A stretch of 44,728 nt of DNA from Planctomycetota bacterium (GTDB taxonomy: Bacteria > Planctomycetota > Phycisphaerae > Tepidisphaerales > Tepidisphaeraceae), in assembly GCA_038746835.1 (NCBI GenBank), contig JBCDKH010000006.1:1-44728 (forward strand). The letters run 5' to 3'. The position numbers were made by a program, and so were the translations under genes. A model generated the notes under the pieces. The model made no database searches. It had not been told where the DNA came from and saw only the letters and a list, made by a program, of their open reading frames with translations. Below, in pieces: positions 8,546 through 16,546 of this stretch (the first letter of the stretch is position 1; each line of letters begins with the position of its first letter).

Positions 8546-10138
8546 ATGGCCGATGGTCCGTTTCCGAACCTCCGCAGCTTCCTCTCGCATCTCGACAGCG
8601 AGGGCGAGCTTGCCCGCGTCTCGACGTCGGTCGACCCGGTTCTGGAGGTTGCCGCTGTTTCCGATCGCGTAATGAAGTCGCCCGCACCACGCGGCCATCG
8701 GGAGCGTGACCGTCACGTCCACGCTGACAAGGGCGGCCGTGCCCTGCTCTTCGAGAGGCCCGAAGGCGCGGCAATGCCCGTCTGCATCAACGCCTTCGGC
8801 AGCTACGCCCGCATCTGCGACGCTCTCGGAACGGACTCGCTGGATGACCTGGCGGACCGCGTCGGCAAGTTCGTCAAGCCTCAGTTGCCCGCGACGCTGT
8901 ACGAGAAGTTCAAGCTCGGCAAGGAAGTGCTGGCCGATCTCTCCGCGCTCTTGCCAAAGCGTGTGAAGAACGCCGCGTGCCAGGAGATCGTGCAGACCGG
9001 CAACGACATCGACCTGTTTCGCCTGCCGATCCTCCAGTGCTGGCCACATGACGGCGACCTTGACAGTGGCCAGACGTTTGCTCACCTCGATCCGGACCTG
9101 CCTGCTGCCAAGTCACAGCCACGCACCGGCCGGTACATCACGCTCGGCGGCATCTACACCACGCACCCCGAGACCGGCGACAAGAACATCGGCATGTACC
9201 GCGTGCAGCTCTTCGACAAGAAGACCTGCGCCATGCACTGGCACTTGCACCACGACGGGGCACGACACTTCCGCGCGTGGCAGAAGCGCGGCGAGCCGAT
9301 GCCGGTCGCGGTCGTTTTGGGCGGGCCGAGCGTGATGCCGTACGCCGCGACCGCCCCGTTGCCGCCGGGCATTCCCGAGATCGCGTTCGCGTCGTTCCTG
9401 AACCGCAACCGGATCGAGATGGTGCAGTGTCGCACGGTCGACCTGCAGGTTCCGGCCGAGGCAGAGCTCGTCATCGAGGGCTTTGTCCACCCGACGGAAA
9501 CCGTCATCGAAGGGCCCTTCGGCGATCACACTGGGTTTTATTCGCTCGCCGACCGCTACCCGCGTCTCGACGTCACGGCCGTCACGCAGCGGAAGGATGC
9601 GATCTATCCAACGACGATCGTCGGCAAGCCGCCCATGGAGGATTACTTCATGGGCAAGGCGACGGAGCGCGTCTTCCTGCCGCTGCTGAAGACCATCGTC
9701 CCGGACATCCTCGACTACTCGCTGCCGATGGCCGGATGCTTCCACAATTGCGTGTACGTCAGCATCAAGAAGGAGTACGCGTACCAAGCCCGCCGCGTGA
9801 TGCACGCGATCTGGGGGGCTGGCCAGATGAGCTTCACGAAGTTCATCGTCGTCGTAGACGAAGACGTCGACGTGCACGACGAGCAGGCGGTGCTGTTCCA
9901 CCTGTTCGCCAACTGCGATCCGGCCCGCGACACCGAGATCGTCAAGGGGCCGGTCGACATCCTGGACCACGCCTCACCGGGCCTGGGCGTCGGGAGCAAG
10001 ATGGGTTTCGACGCGACGCAAAAGCTCCCGGCCGAGGCGGGTGAGAGCGTCGTGCGTGACTGGCCTGAGGAACTGGAGTTCGATAAGGCGACGCTGGAAA
10101 AGGTGTCAGGCCGCTGGAGCGAGTACGGCCTGGGTTGA
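8546..10138 (+). CDS. UbiD family (prenylated-FMN-dependent) decarboxylase
   Basis: The 530-residue length fits the UbiD family. Recognisable segments are LRSFLSHLDSEGELARV at the N terminus, KNIGMYRVQLFDKKTCAMHW, the VAVVLGGPSVMPYAA region, GFVHPTETVIEGPFGDHTGF and VGKPPMEDYFMGKATERVF. These match the prenylated-FMN binding and Glu-Arg-Glu active-site regions. Members decarboxylate 3-octaprenyl-4-hydroxybenzoate or other aromatic and alpha,beta-unsaturated acids. No UbiX prenyltransferase is nearby. Whether it acts in quinone synthesis or in aromatic acid metabolism cannot be told from the sequence. Confidence 0.9.
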   Translation: MADGPFPNLRSFLSHLDSEGELARVSTSVDPVLEVAAVSDRVMKSPAPRGHRERDRHVHADKGGRALLFERPEGAAMPVCINAFGSYARICDALGTDSLDDLADRVGKFVKPQLPATLYEKFKLGKEVLADLSALLPKRVKNAACQEIVQTGNDIDLFRLPILQCWPHDGDLDSGQTFAHLDPDLPAAKSQPRTGRYITLGGIYTTHPETGDKNIGMYRVQLFDKKTCAMHWHLHHDGARHFRAWQKRGEPMPVAVVLGGPSVMPYAATAPLPPGIPEIAFASFLNRNRIEMVQCRTVDLQVPAEAELVIEGFVHPTETVIEGPFGDHTGFYSLADRYPRLDVTAVTQRKDAIYPTTIVGKPPMEDYFMGKATERVFLPLLKTIVPDILDYSLPMAGCFHNCVYVSIKKEYAYQARRVMHAIWGAGQMSFTKFIVVVDEDVDVHDEQAVLFHLFANCDPARDTEIVKGPVDILDHASPGLGVGSKMGFDATQKLPAEAGESVVRDWPEELEFDKATLEKVSGRWSEYGLG

Positions 10139-10222
10139 TGCACCTTTTTGCCGCGCGGTCAAACGAGCGGTACGTTGCTGCGGTCCTGCCGCACGGTGCG
10201 GAGGCGCCTGCAGAGAGCGACG

Positions 10223-10852
10223 ATGAACAGCAGCAACCTGACCCGCGTCACCCGCCTGATCGGCCACCTGCTGACGCATCCAGCCGACATTGGTCCGTAC
10301 CTGAAGACGGGTCCGCTCATCAAAAAGTCCCCGCTCGATCTCGGACTGCCCTGGTTTTCGCAGGCGGCGATCCGGTTCCTCGACGGCCACGTCCAGCCGG
10401 GCATGCGTGTCTTCGAGTATGGCGCAGGCGGATCGACCCTGTTCTTTGCCGGTCGTGGCGCGGAAGTCACTTCGACCGAGAATGTGGCCGAGTGGCTCGA
10501 TCGCGTTAGCGAGGTCTTGCCGCCCGAGCTTGAGTCAAAGGTCACGCTCCAACATCGGCCGTTCGATTTCCACGACGTCAAGGACTTCGACAACAGCGAG
10601 TACCTGAACTCCATGCCGGACGAGCCGTTCGACATCATCGTCGTTGACGGCGAGGAGCACAAAACCAAAACCCGTCCGACCTGCTTCCAACACGCCCAGA
10701 GCCGCACCAAACCAGGCGGGATTGTCATCCTCGACGATTCGTGGCGTTACCAGGATCTTGTCCACGAAAGTAAGGCCAAGAAGGTCATCGACTTCCGCGG
10801 CACCGGCCCCTGCCGACCCGGCGTGACGTCGACCGCGGTGTTTTTCTACTGA
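10223..10852 (+). CDS. Class I SAM-dependent methyltransferase-like protein
   Basis: The protein has about 209 residues from ATG 10223; the frame is open upstream to 10148 but the extra residues look like non-coding sequence. Motif I is VFEYGAGGST (E65 to S71). An acidic residue in TSTENVAEW could bind the SAM ribose, and FDIIVVDGEEH is motif IV-like with PGGIVILDDSWRY after it. The layout resembles methyltransferases acting on sugars or small molecules. The substrate is unknown. The gene stands 85 bases after the UbiD stop. Confidence 0.75.
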   Translation: MNSSNLTRVTRLIGHLLTHPADIGPYLKTGPLIKKSPLDLGLPWFSQAAIRFLDGHVQPGMRVFEYGAGGSTLFFAGRGAEVTSTENVAEWLDRVSEVLPPELESKVTLQHRPFDFHDVKDFDNSEYLNSMPDEPFDIIVVDGEEHKTKTRPTCFQHAQSRTKPGGIVILDDSWRYQDLVHESKAKKVIDFRGTGPCRPGVTSTAVFFY

Positions 10853-10931
10853 TCGAAACCCCAACGAAGACCGGTGTCTGCCGATTCGAGGGTTGCACGC
10901 TGGCGAGGCGCTCGCAACACTCGTTGCCCAC

Positions 10932-12125
10932 ATGAGCGACACCAAGAGCGAGGTCCGGCTAGGCATCATCGGCATTGGCGGCATGGGTTCGAGCCATCTC
11001 GCGATGCTCACAGGCGACAACAAGGTCGATCGCCTCCGCGTGACAGCCGTTGCTGAAACCGACGCGGCCAAGCTGGATCGTGCGATCAACAAGACCGCAC
11101 ATCACCCGGTCAAGGGCTTTTCCTCCGCTGAAGACCTGATGAAGAGCGGTGAGGTCGACGCGGTGCTTATCGCCACACCGCACTACGCCCACCCGCCGCT
11201 CGCGATGATGGGCTTTGACAACGACCTGCACGTCCTCAGCGAGAAGCCTGCAGGTGTCTACACCAAGCAGGTCAAGCAGATGAACGCCGCCGCCGAGAAG
11301 GCCCAGGCAGAGAAGGGGCTGGTTTTTGGCATCATGTTCAACCAGCGGACCCGCAAGAGCCATCAGCAGATGCGGAAGCTCGTGCAGTCGGGCGAGCTGG
11401 GCGAGATCAAGCGGACCATGTACGTCCTGACGGACTGGTTCCGCACGCAGTTCTACTACGACACTGCCAGCTGGAAGGGCACCTGGGAGGGCGAAGGCGG
11501 GGCCGTTCTGCTGAATCAGAGCCCGCACAACCTCGATCTCTTCCAGTGGATCTGCGGCATGCCCAAACGCGTGATGGCCTTCTGCAAGATGGGCCACCAC
11601 CACCACATCGAGACCGAGGACGAGGTGACCGCGTACGTCGAGTACGAGAATGGCGCAACCGGCACCTTCGTCACCAGCACCGGCGAGGCGCCGGGGACGC
11701 AATTCATGGAAATTGCCAGCGACCGCGGCAAGGTCTTGATGGAAGGCGGCGATATCACCTTCTGGCGAACCACCGAGAGCGTGAAAAAGTTCAACAGCGA
11801 CTTCGAAGGCAGCTTTGACAAGCCCGAGACGTGGAAGACACAGATCCCTGGCGGCAGCGGCCCGGAGCACCGCGGCATCCTCGTTGACTTCACCAACGCC
11901 ATTCTCGACAAAAAGCCACTTCTGGCCCCGGGCACCGACGGCCTGAACGGCGTCATGCTGGCCAACGCGATGCTCCTGTCCGCGTGGACGGGCGAGTGGG
12001 TCGACCTGCCTTTCGACGAGGCGACGGACAAGCGCTACGCCGACATGCTCAACGACAAAGCCGAGAAGAGCACCTTCGTCAAGAAAACACGCGAAGTCGA
12101 GGTCAAGGCTGTCGACAGCTTCTGA
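10932..12125 (+). CDS. Gfo/Idh/MocA family oxidoreductase
   Basis: The protein has about 397 residues from ATG 10932, chosen because the Rossmann motif (LGIIGIGGMGSSH) then sits at the usual position; an in-frame start at 10893 adds 13 unrelated residues. The second hallmark is HVLSEKPAGVYTKQVKQM, containing the EKP motif with its conserved lysine. The C-terminal half is the alpha/beta domain, with GGAVLLNQSPHNLDLFQWI supplying the active-site histidine region. These enzymes oxidise or reduce sugars, inositols or related alcohols with NAD(P). The substrate is unknown. Confidence 0.9.
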   Translation: MSDTKSEVRLGIIGIGGMGSSHLAMLTGDNKVDRLRVTAVAETDAAKLDRAINKTAHHPVKGFSSAEDLMKSGEVDAVLIATPHYAHPPLAMMGFDNDLHVLSEKPAGVYTKQVKQMNAAAEKAQAEKGLVFGIMFNQRTRKSHQQMRKLVQSGELGEIKRTMYVLTDWFRTQFYYDTASWKGTWEGEGGAVLLNQSPHNLDLFQWICGMPKRVMAFCKMGHHHHIETEDEVTAYVEYENGATGTFVTSTGEAPGTQFMEIASDRGKVLMEGGDITFWRTTESVKKFNSDFEGSFDKPETWKTQIPGGSGPEHRGILVDFTNAILDKKPLLAPGTDGLNGVMLANAMLLSAWTGEWVDLPFDEATDKRYADMLNDKAEKSTFVKKTREVEVKAVDSF

Positions 12126-12131
12126 TGCGAT

Positions 12132-13010
12132 TCAGCGTTCCGTCCGCCCGACGCTAACAGAAAGCTCTGCTGCAAGGCTGAGCGTCCCTGTCCAGCCGGG
12201 TGTCATCACGAGCGAGCCCGTTGCGATCGTGGCTTCCTCCCAAGCGGCTCCGCCAATCTGTGCAAGGCGTGCGAGCCGCTCTTCAGCCGCGGCAATCACC
12301 TGTGGCGACGCGTCCGGCAACAGGACGACGACGACGTCTGGCCTCAGCGAAAGCAACGCCTCCTGATCGAGCGTCGGCCAGCTCGTGTAGTCGTCTGAGA
12401 CGGCGTTCTCACCGCCGACGTGCCGAATGAGGTCGTCGATGTAGTTGTCACGACCGGCGACAAAACTGACTTCCGGATCGAGCGCGACGAGTATTCGTGG
12501 CCGATCGAGCGGCTCGCCGACGGGCGCGAATGCCTCCAGCTCGGACGAAAACGATGCTGACGGATCGCCGACGCCGGCCGCCTTGGCGATGCGTGAGATC
12601 ACCTCGGTCACGTCCGCCAATCGACGCACCGCCGCCGGCACGATCGTGATGTCCAGCTCCTCGGCGGCCCGTCGGTCGGAATCGGTCAGCAGTCGCTCAT
12701 CGGTTCCGATCAGCAAGAGGTTTGGGCGGACTTGGGCGAGCCGCTCCCAGTCGATGCCCAACGCATTTCCCGCGACGGGCAGGTCGGCGAGTTCAGGCGC
12801 ATCGTCGTAGCTGCTTCGGGCAACCAGGTTCGCCTCAAGCCCCATGCGTCGGACGATGTCGGTCGCCGATGGAGCGGCCGATGCGATTGAAGTCGACGTC
12901 TGCGGGCCGGCACGACTGACGGCTGGCGGCGAGAGCTGCCACGCTGCAAAAAAGAGCGTCGCAACCAGAAGTGTGGCGATGCAGAGCATCCACATTGGTC
13001 GTCGCCACAT
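12132..13010 (-). CDS. Periplasmic binding protein, BtuF/FhuD-like
   Basis: The protein has about 292 residues from ATG 13010. A signal sequence or anchor (MWMLCIATLLVATLFFAAW) comes first, then a PBP type III pattern: PSATDIVRRMGLEANLVARS, LAQVRPNLLLIGTDE, a long linking helix, DNYIDDLIRHVGGENAV and LSLRPDVVVVLLPDAS. These match cobalamin, haem or siderophore binding proteins. No ABC permease or ATPase lies beside it, so it would work with a transporter elsewhere or act alone. Its start is only about 8 bases from a possible start of the divergent coiled-coil gene, so promoters must overlap coding sequence or the true starts lie further in. Confidence 0.75.
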   Translation of the reverse strand: MWRRPMWMLCIATLLVATLFFAAWQLSPPAVSRAGPQTSTSIASAAPSATDIVRRMGLEANLVARSSYDDAPELADLPVAGNALGIDWERLAQVRPNLLLIGTDERLLTDSDRRAAEELDITIVPAAVRRLADVTEVISRIAKAAGVGDPSASFSSELEAFAPVGEPLDRPRILVALDPEVSFVAGRDNYIDDLIRHVGGENAVSDDYTSWPTLDQEALLSLRPDVVVVLLPDASPQVIAAAEERLARLAQIGGAAWEEATIATGSLVMTPGWTGTLSLAAELSVSVGRTER

Positions 13011-13018
13011 CACGGGGT

Positions 13019-14092
13019 ATGTTATCGGTCGACGTGGCGAATACAGGCAACAAGTCGGGCAAACGTAAGAGCCGCCAGCAGCGCTTGCGTGAGCGACACA
13101 AGGCACGCACGGTCCAGGCCGAGGTCGTGAGACGATCGACGTCGCCTGAAACCGACGATTCCGCCCCGTCGCCGGCTGACGTCGATCGCCCCGCTGAGTC
13201 GGCTGAAGACCAGGACGAAGTCGTCTCACACGAAGAGACGCCCGACCACGAGCCGCCGACTGAAGAGACGGCCATCCAGCAGGTAGAGGCCACGCCCAAG
13301 GAGCCTGAGGGCTTCGTCGGCAAGCTCGTCGGCAGCGGCAGGCCCGAGGTCGACGGCGATACAGGACTCGTCCACTACCGCCAAAAGCCCGGACTGCTCC
13401 GGCCCTTCGCCAGGCGTGCCTATCAGCGTGACGCGACGCTGGCGAGCATCAAGAACGGCTTCGACAACCTGTCGGACCTCATGGGCGACATTCGCGACGG
13501 GCTGGACGACTCCGTCGAGCGTCAGGGCGAGCTCTTGGAGCAGCTCCAGTGGCTCCCGACGGTCGCCCGACAGAACGCCGACAACGCCAAGGAGCTTCGC
13601 GAGCAGTTCTCCCGAAGCAACGATCTTGCCGGCGAACATCTCAAGCTCCAGAGCGAGTCGCTCCGCACGCAGGCCGAAAGCGTCAAGGCCCTCCGCGACC
13701 AGATCAACGGCCAGCGTCAGCAGAGTGACAAGCTCAACGACGTCTTGGGCAAGATGAGCCGCGAGTCGCGCGACCAGAAGCGCGAGGTCGACGACCTGCA
13801 GGTCCGGCTGGACAAGATGCGCGAGAGCGACCAGAGCATCGCCGACAACCTCGGCGGCGTGGCCGGTGCGCTTCGGCACGTTTCCGAACGCACGGCCGCT
13901 CAGGGCGAGGTGATCGTCAAGATGCAGCAGACGATCGACGAGCGGACCCGTCGGCTCGAAGAGGAGACGGCCAAGCGGTCGCGATCCCAGAGCCTGCTCG
14001 TTGTGCTGTCGCTCCTCCTAGCGGTGGCCGCTCTGGGCGCGGTTGCGGCGGTCGGATATCTGTACCTGCGCGAGACCGGCACGTTCGGGTGA
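13019..14092 (+). CDS. Coiled-coil membrane protein
   Basis: The protein has about 357 residues. The N-terminal part is basic (GNKSGKRKSRQQRLRERHKA), then acidic and proline-rich. Residues from about 140 to 335 are a long coiled coil rich in Q, R, E and D. A single membrane helix lies near the C terminus (SLLVVLSLLLAVAALGAVAA), leaving a short tail. It would be a tail-anchored, rod-shaped protein. No known family is recognised. The start is ATG 13019 or GTG 13034; an ATG further upstream at 12971 would overlap the divergent gene. Confidence 0.65.
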   Translation: MLSVDVANTGNKSGKRKSRQQRLRERHKARTVQAEVVRRSTSPETDDSAPSPADVDRPAESAEDQDEVVSHEETPDHEPPTEETAIQQVEATPKEPEGFVGKLVGSGRPEVDGDTGLVHYRQKPGLLRPFARRAYQRDATLASIKNGFDNLSDLMGDIRDGLDDSVERQGELLEQLQWLPTVARQNADNAKELREQFSRSNDLAGEHLKLQSESLRTQAESVKALRDQINGQRQQSDKLNDVLGKMSRESRDQKREVDDLQVRLDKMRESDQSIADNLGGVAGALRHVSERTAAQGEVIVKMQQTIDERTRRLEEETAKRSRSQSLLVVLSLLLAVAALGAVAAVGYLYLRETGTFG

Positions 14093-14136
14093 TCGCCAAA
14101 GCCGCGTTCCGAGCATTTCCGTCGTAAGCTGCGGCC

Positions 14137-14955
14137 GTGGCACCGCGGGAAGAACAGTCGCGGCCGCCTCGCAAGCAGCTTGACACGCTGGCATTCGCCG
14201 CATTTCCAGAGACGCAGGTCGGTCTGATCGATCGTGCCCGGCATGACCAGTCTTCGATGCGTCGGCAGGCCCTGGGCGAGTGGTACGAGCTGTACCACGA
14301 TGCGATCCGGACGCGCCTTCTGCTGCGTCATCGGCTGGCGGTCGAAGACGCAAAGGACGTCGCCGCGGCCTTCGTCGCCAAGGCGGTCGAGGATGGCCGA
14401 GTCCTCGCTTCGTACGACCGCGACGGTGGTAGTCAGTTCCGAAGCTACCTGATCGCTTCGATCGACAACTTCGTCCGCGACTGGCATGACGCACGCCAAA
14501 GACTCAAACGCGGCGGCGCAGCTGGCGTGGGCAGCTTGCCAGAAGATGCTGTTGCGATGAATCACGCCGATGGTCGCGGGGATGCCGTCGCAGCTGACGA
14601 GGCGTTTCACAGAGCATGTGTTCGATCGTGCATCGACGCCGTCCTCGATCAAATGCGTCGCCAGTACGAGGAGTCTGGCGAGCCGTTTCGGTGGATCGTC
14701 TTCGACCGCCTGGTGCTTGGTCCCGAGCTTCGCAACGAGGCCAAGCCGCCCTACGCCAAGGTCGCCGCAGAAGTCGGAATCAACTCGCCTTCGAAGATCG
14801 CGGGCATCTGCACCAACGCCAAGCGGCTGTTCGACCGCATGCTGCTGGAGGCAGAGGGCCTGACGGGCGCAAGCGACGACGAGCGGCTCCGGGCCCGGAA
14901 GTCGCTGCTGGCTTACGTGGCCGAGCCAGCCGTTCGAGCCGGGGCATTGGCATGA
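14137..14955 (+). CDS. RNA polymerase sigma-70-like (ECF-type) protein
   Basis: The GTG start at 14137 gives 272 residues. SQFRSYLIASIDNFVRDWHDARQRLKRGG resembles the region 2 helices of planctomycete ECF-like sigma factors (split here as SQFRSYLIASIDNF and VRDWHDARQRLKRG). The later part (YAKVAAEVGINSPSKIAGIC, TNAKRLFDRMLLEAEG) fits a region 4 helix-turn-helix. No anti-sigma factor of a known type is adjacent. The ATG of the next gene overlaps its TGA (ATGA), so the two are probably translated together. A divergent regulator of another class remains possible. Confidence 0.55.
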   Translation: MAPREEQSRPPRKQLDTLAFAAFPETQVGLIDRARHDQSSMRRQALGEWYELYHDAIRTRLLLRHRLAVEDAKDVAAAFVAKAVEDGRVLASYDRDGGSQFRSYLIASIDNFVRDWHDARQRLKRGGAAGVGSLPEDAVAMNHADGRGDAVAADEAFHRACVRSCIDAVLDQMRRQYEESGEPFRWIVFDRLVLGPELRNEAKPPYAKVAAEVGINSPSKIAGICTNAKRLFDRMLLEAEGLTGASDDERLRARKSLLAYVAEPAVRAGALA

Positions 14956-15473
14956 GCCACACCTTCCTGTCGAACGATGCCGCGGATGCTGACTCGCTGC
15001 TGGACGATGATGCGTCTGACGTGCTGGAGGCCCTCTGGCAAGCAAGTGCAGCGGACGAGCTGGGCGCGGCGTACGCAGAGTCCTTGGCCACGGGCGAGGC
15101 AACGCACATCACAGAGCAGCTGGAACCACTGGCTGCCGCCCACGTCCCGATTGGCAAACTGCTCGAGGATCCACGTCCGCAAGACGGGGCGGGTCATGTG
15201 CTGCGTGAGCTTCGGCAGTGGTTCAAGTTGCAGCTCAGCGAAGCGCAACACCGGCTGTTGCCGCGGCGCGTTTGCTGGCTCCTGTATCTCGCCACGGTCG
15301 CGGCTGCGCTTCGCTACGACGTTCTGGATCCCGTTCGCAATGGACCGATGTCGAAATCACCGCGGCAGCAGATTGGCCAGCAACTGCACAAGGCGTCCGC
15401 CGAGCAGTGGATTCCGGAGACGATCCGTCGGCAACTGTCGGCCCACGCGACGGCTCTCAGCGCCGAAATCTGA
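14952..15473 (+). CDS. Hypothetical helical protein coupled to the sigma-like gene
   Basis: The protein has 173 residues, starting at ATG 14952 inside an ATGA overlap with the sigma-like gene. It is acidic at the N terminus (SNDAADADSLLDDDASDVLE) and helical throughout, with a tryptophan-containing hydrophobic stretch (VCWLLYLATVAAALRYDVLD) that could be a buried helix. The overlap suggests it binds or controls the sigma-like product, but no anti-sigma family is recognised. Its last 17 bases overlap the continuation of the convergent outer-membrane protein gene. Confidence 0.6.
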   Translation: MSHTFLSNDAADADSLLDDDASDVLEALWQASAADELGAAYAESLATGEATHITEQLEPLAAAHVPIGKLLEDPRPQDGAGHVLRELRQWFKLQLSEAQHRLLPRRVCWLLYLATVAAALRYDVLDPVRNGPMSKSPRQQIGQQLHKASAEQWIPETIRRQLSAHATALSAEI

Positions 15474-15642
15474 CCTCGAGCGTCGCGGCAGCACCGGGCT
15501 CGACCTCGACGTCGAAAACCTCGCGGCCGCTTTCGTCGCTGACGATGTACTGACCCCAGACGTCTCCGCCGACGCGGGCACTGACCGTCATCGCTCGGCT
15601 GGGCGTCCAGTCGACACCGACATCCAACCGAACGGCCTGCTG
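15457..15642 (-). pseudogene. In-frame continuation of the barrel gene beyond the TAG codon
   Basis: After TAG at 15643-15645 the same frame stays open for 61 codons and ends at TGA (15457-15459). It reads QQAVRLDVGVDWTPSRAMTV, then SARVGGDVWGQYIVSDESGR, then EVFDVEVEPGAAATLEVRFR and R. The alternating strands and charged turns match the upstream protein, so this is almost surely the original C terminus. CAG to TAG is one possible single-base cause. No second start is needed to explain it. Confidence 0.7.
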
Positions 15643-16446
15643 CTACAGGATGCCGTCGCTCTGGAGTCGGAAGTTATTACCGATGAACTCGCCGCCGACG
15701 CTCAGGGCGATATCGCTGCCGAACCGATATCCCGTCCGAGCACCGAGACCCTCGGATGTCAGGAAGAACGCGTCGTCGCCGTAGTCGACGTTGATCGCCA
15801 GCAGCGGCACGACGAAAAAGCTGTCGTCCAGCAGGTAAAACGCGACGACGCCGGTCGTGACAACGACGTTCCGATTAAACTCGCGCCGATATCCGATGAA
15901 GCCGCCGGGGATGAAGGCGTCGCCCACATCGGCACCGTCTTCGAACTCGAACGCAAGAAACGCACCGGCCGCGAGGCTCGACTGCTTGTCGAGCGCAACC
16001 GAGACTCGCGGGTTGAAGCTGAAGACGTACGCGTCTTCCAGAAGATCATCTGGCAAACCAACCGCCCTTCCCTGTGGCCCGAGGTTGTCCAGGTCCCACG
16101 AGTGGTAGCGAAAGGTGAAGGACCCAGCGACACTGACCAGCGGCCCGGTGATGTCCTGCGGCGAAGCCGGTCGCGAACCATCGAGCGAGAGAAACCCGCT
16201 ATCGAACCCGAGACTGGCCCCAGTCGTGAACCGATCCGCCGAACCGCCGCCATCCTTGAAGTCGGTGTCGAAGACGGAGCGAACAAACGTGCGGGCGGAC
16301 TGCGATGCGCCCGGAATGGCAAACGGCGGCGGAGTCGCAGCCGGCGGCTCGACCTCACCATTCGCAGGCAACGTCGTGGACTCAAGCTGGGCCATCGCTG
16401 GCGTCGCGGCAAAGAGAAGTCCGACGACAACAAGGCGGCGAAGCAT
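15643..16446 (-). CDS. Outer-membrane beta-barrel-like protein, ended by in-frame TAG
   Basis: The translated part has 267 residues from ATG 16446. A signal peptide (MLRRLVVVGLLFAATPAMA) is followed by a proline-rich linker and alternating beta strands such as GSFTFRYHSWDLDNL, RVSVALDKQSSLAAGAFLAF and NRNVVVTTGVVAFYLLDDSF. The pattern fits a secreted or outer-membrane barrel. An upstream in-frame ATG at 16530 would add 28 unlikely residues. The frame ends at TAG (15643-15645) directly after LQSDGIL, before the strand expected at the C terminus of such a barrel. Reading on in the same frame gives 61 more sensible codons (separate entry). Confidence 0.7.
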   Translation of the reverse strand: MLRRLVVVGLLFAATPAMAQLESTTLPANGEVEPPAATPPPFAIPGASQSARTFVRSVFDTDFKDGGGSADRFTTGASLGFDSGFLSLDGSRPASPQDITGPLVSVAGSFTFRYHSWDLDNLGPQGRAVGLPDDLLEDAYVFSFNPRVSVALDKQSSLAAGAFLAFEFEDGADVGDAFIPGGFIGYRREFNRNVVVTTGVVAFYLLDDSFFVVPLLAINVDYGDDAFFLTSEGLGARTGYRFGSDIALSVGGEFIGNNFRLQSDGIL

Positions 16447-16546
16447 GGCGGGTTCTAGCCTGACAACAGCGCCGGAGCAAGCTGACAAGGCCAGTTTCGC
16501 AAACGACTGTTTGTCACATGACCCAATCACGTCGTCTCATTGAGGA

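Noticed and set aside
13900-15102. Minus-strand open frame of 400 residues over the sigma-like gene
   Set aside because: It is low-complexity and antisense to two genes with better support.
14977-16458. Plus-strand open frame of 493 residues over the barrel gene
   Set aside because: The minus-strand protein has a signal peptide and beta strands; the plus frame reads as a shadow.
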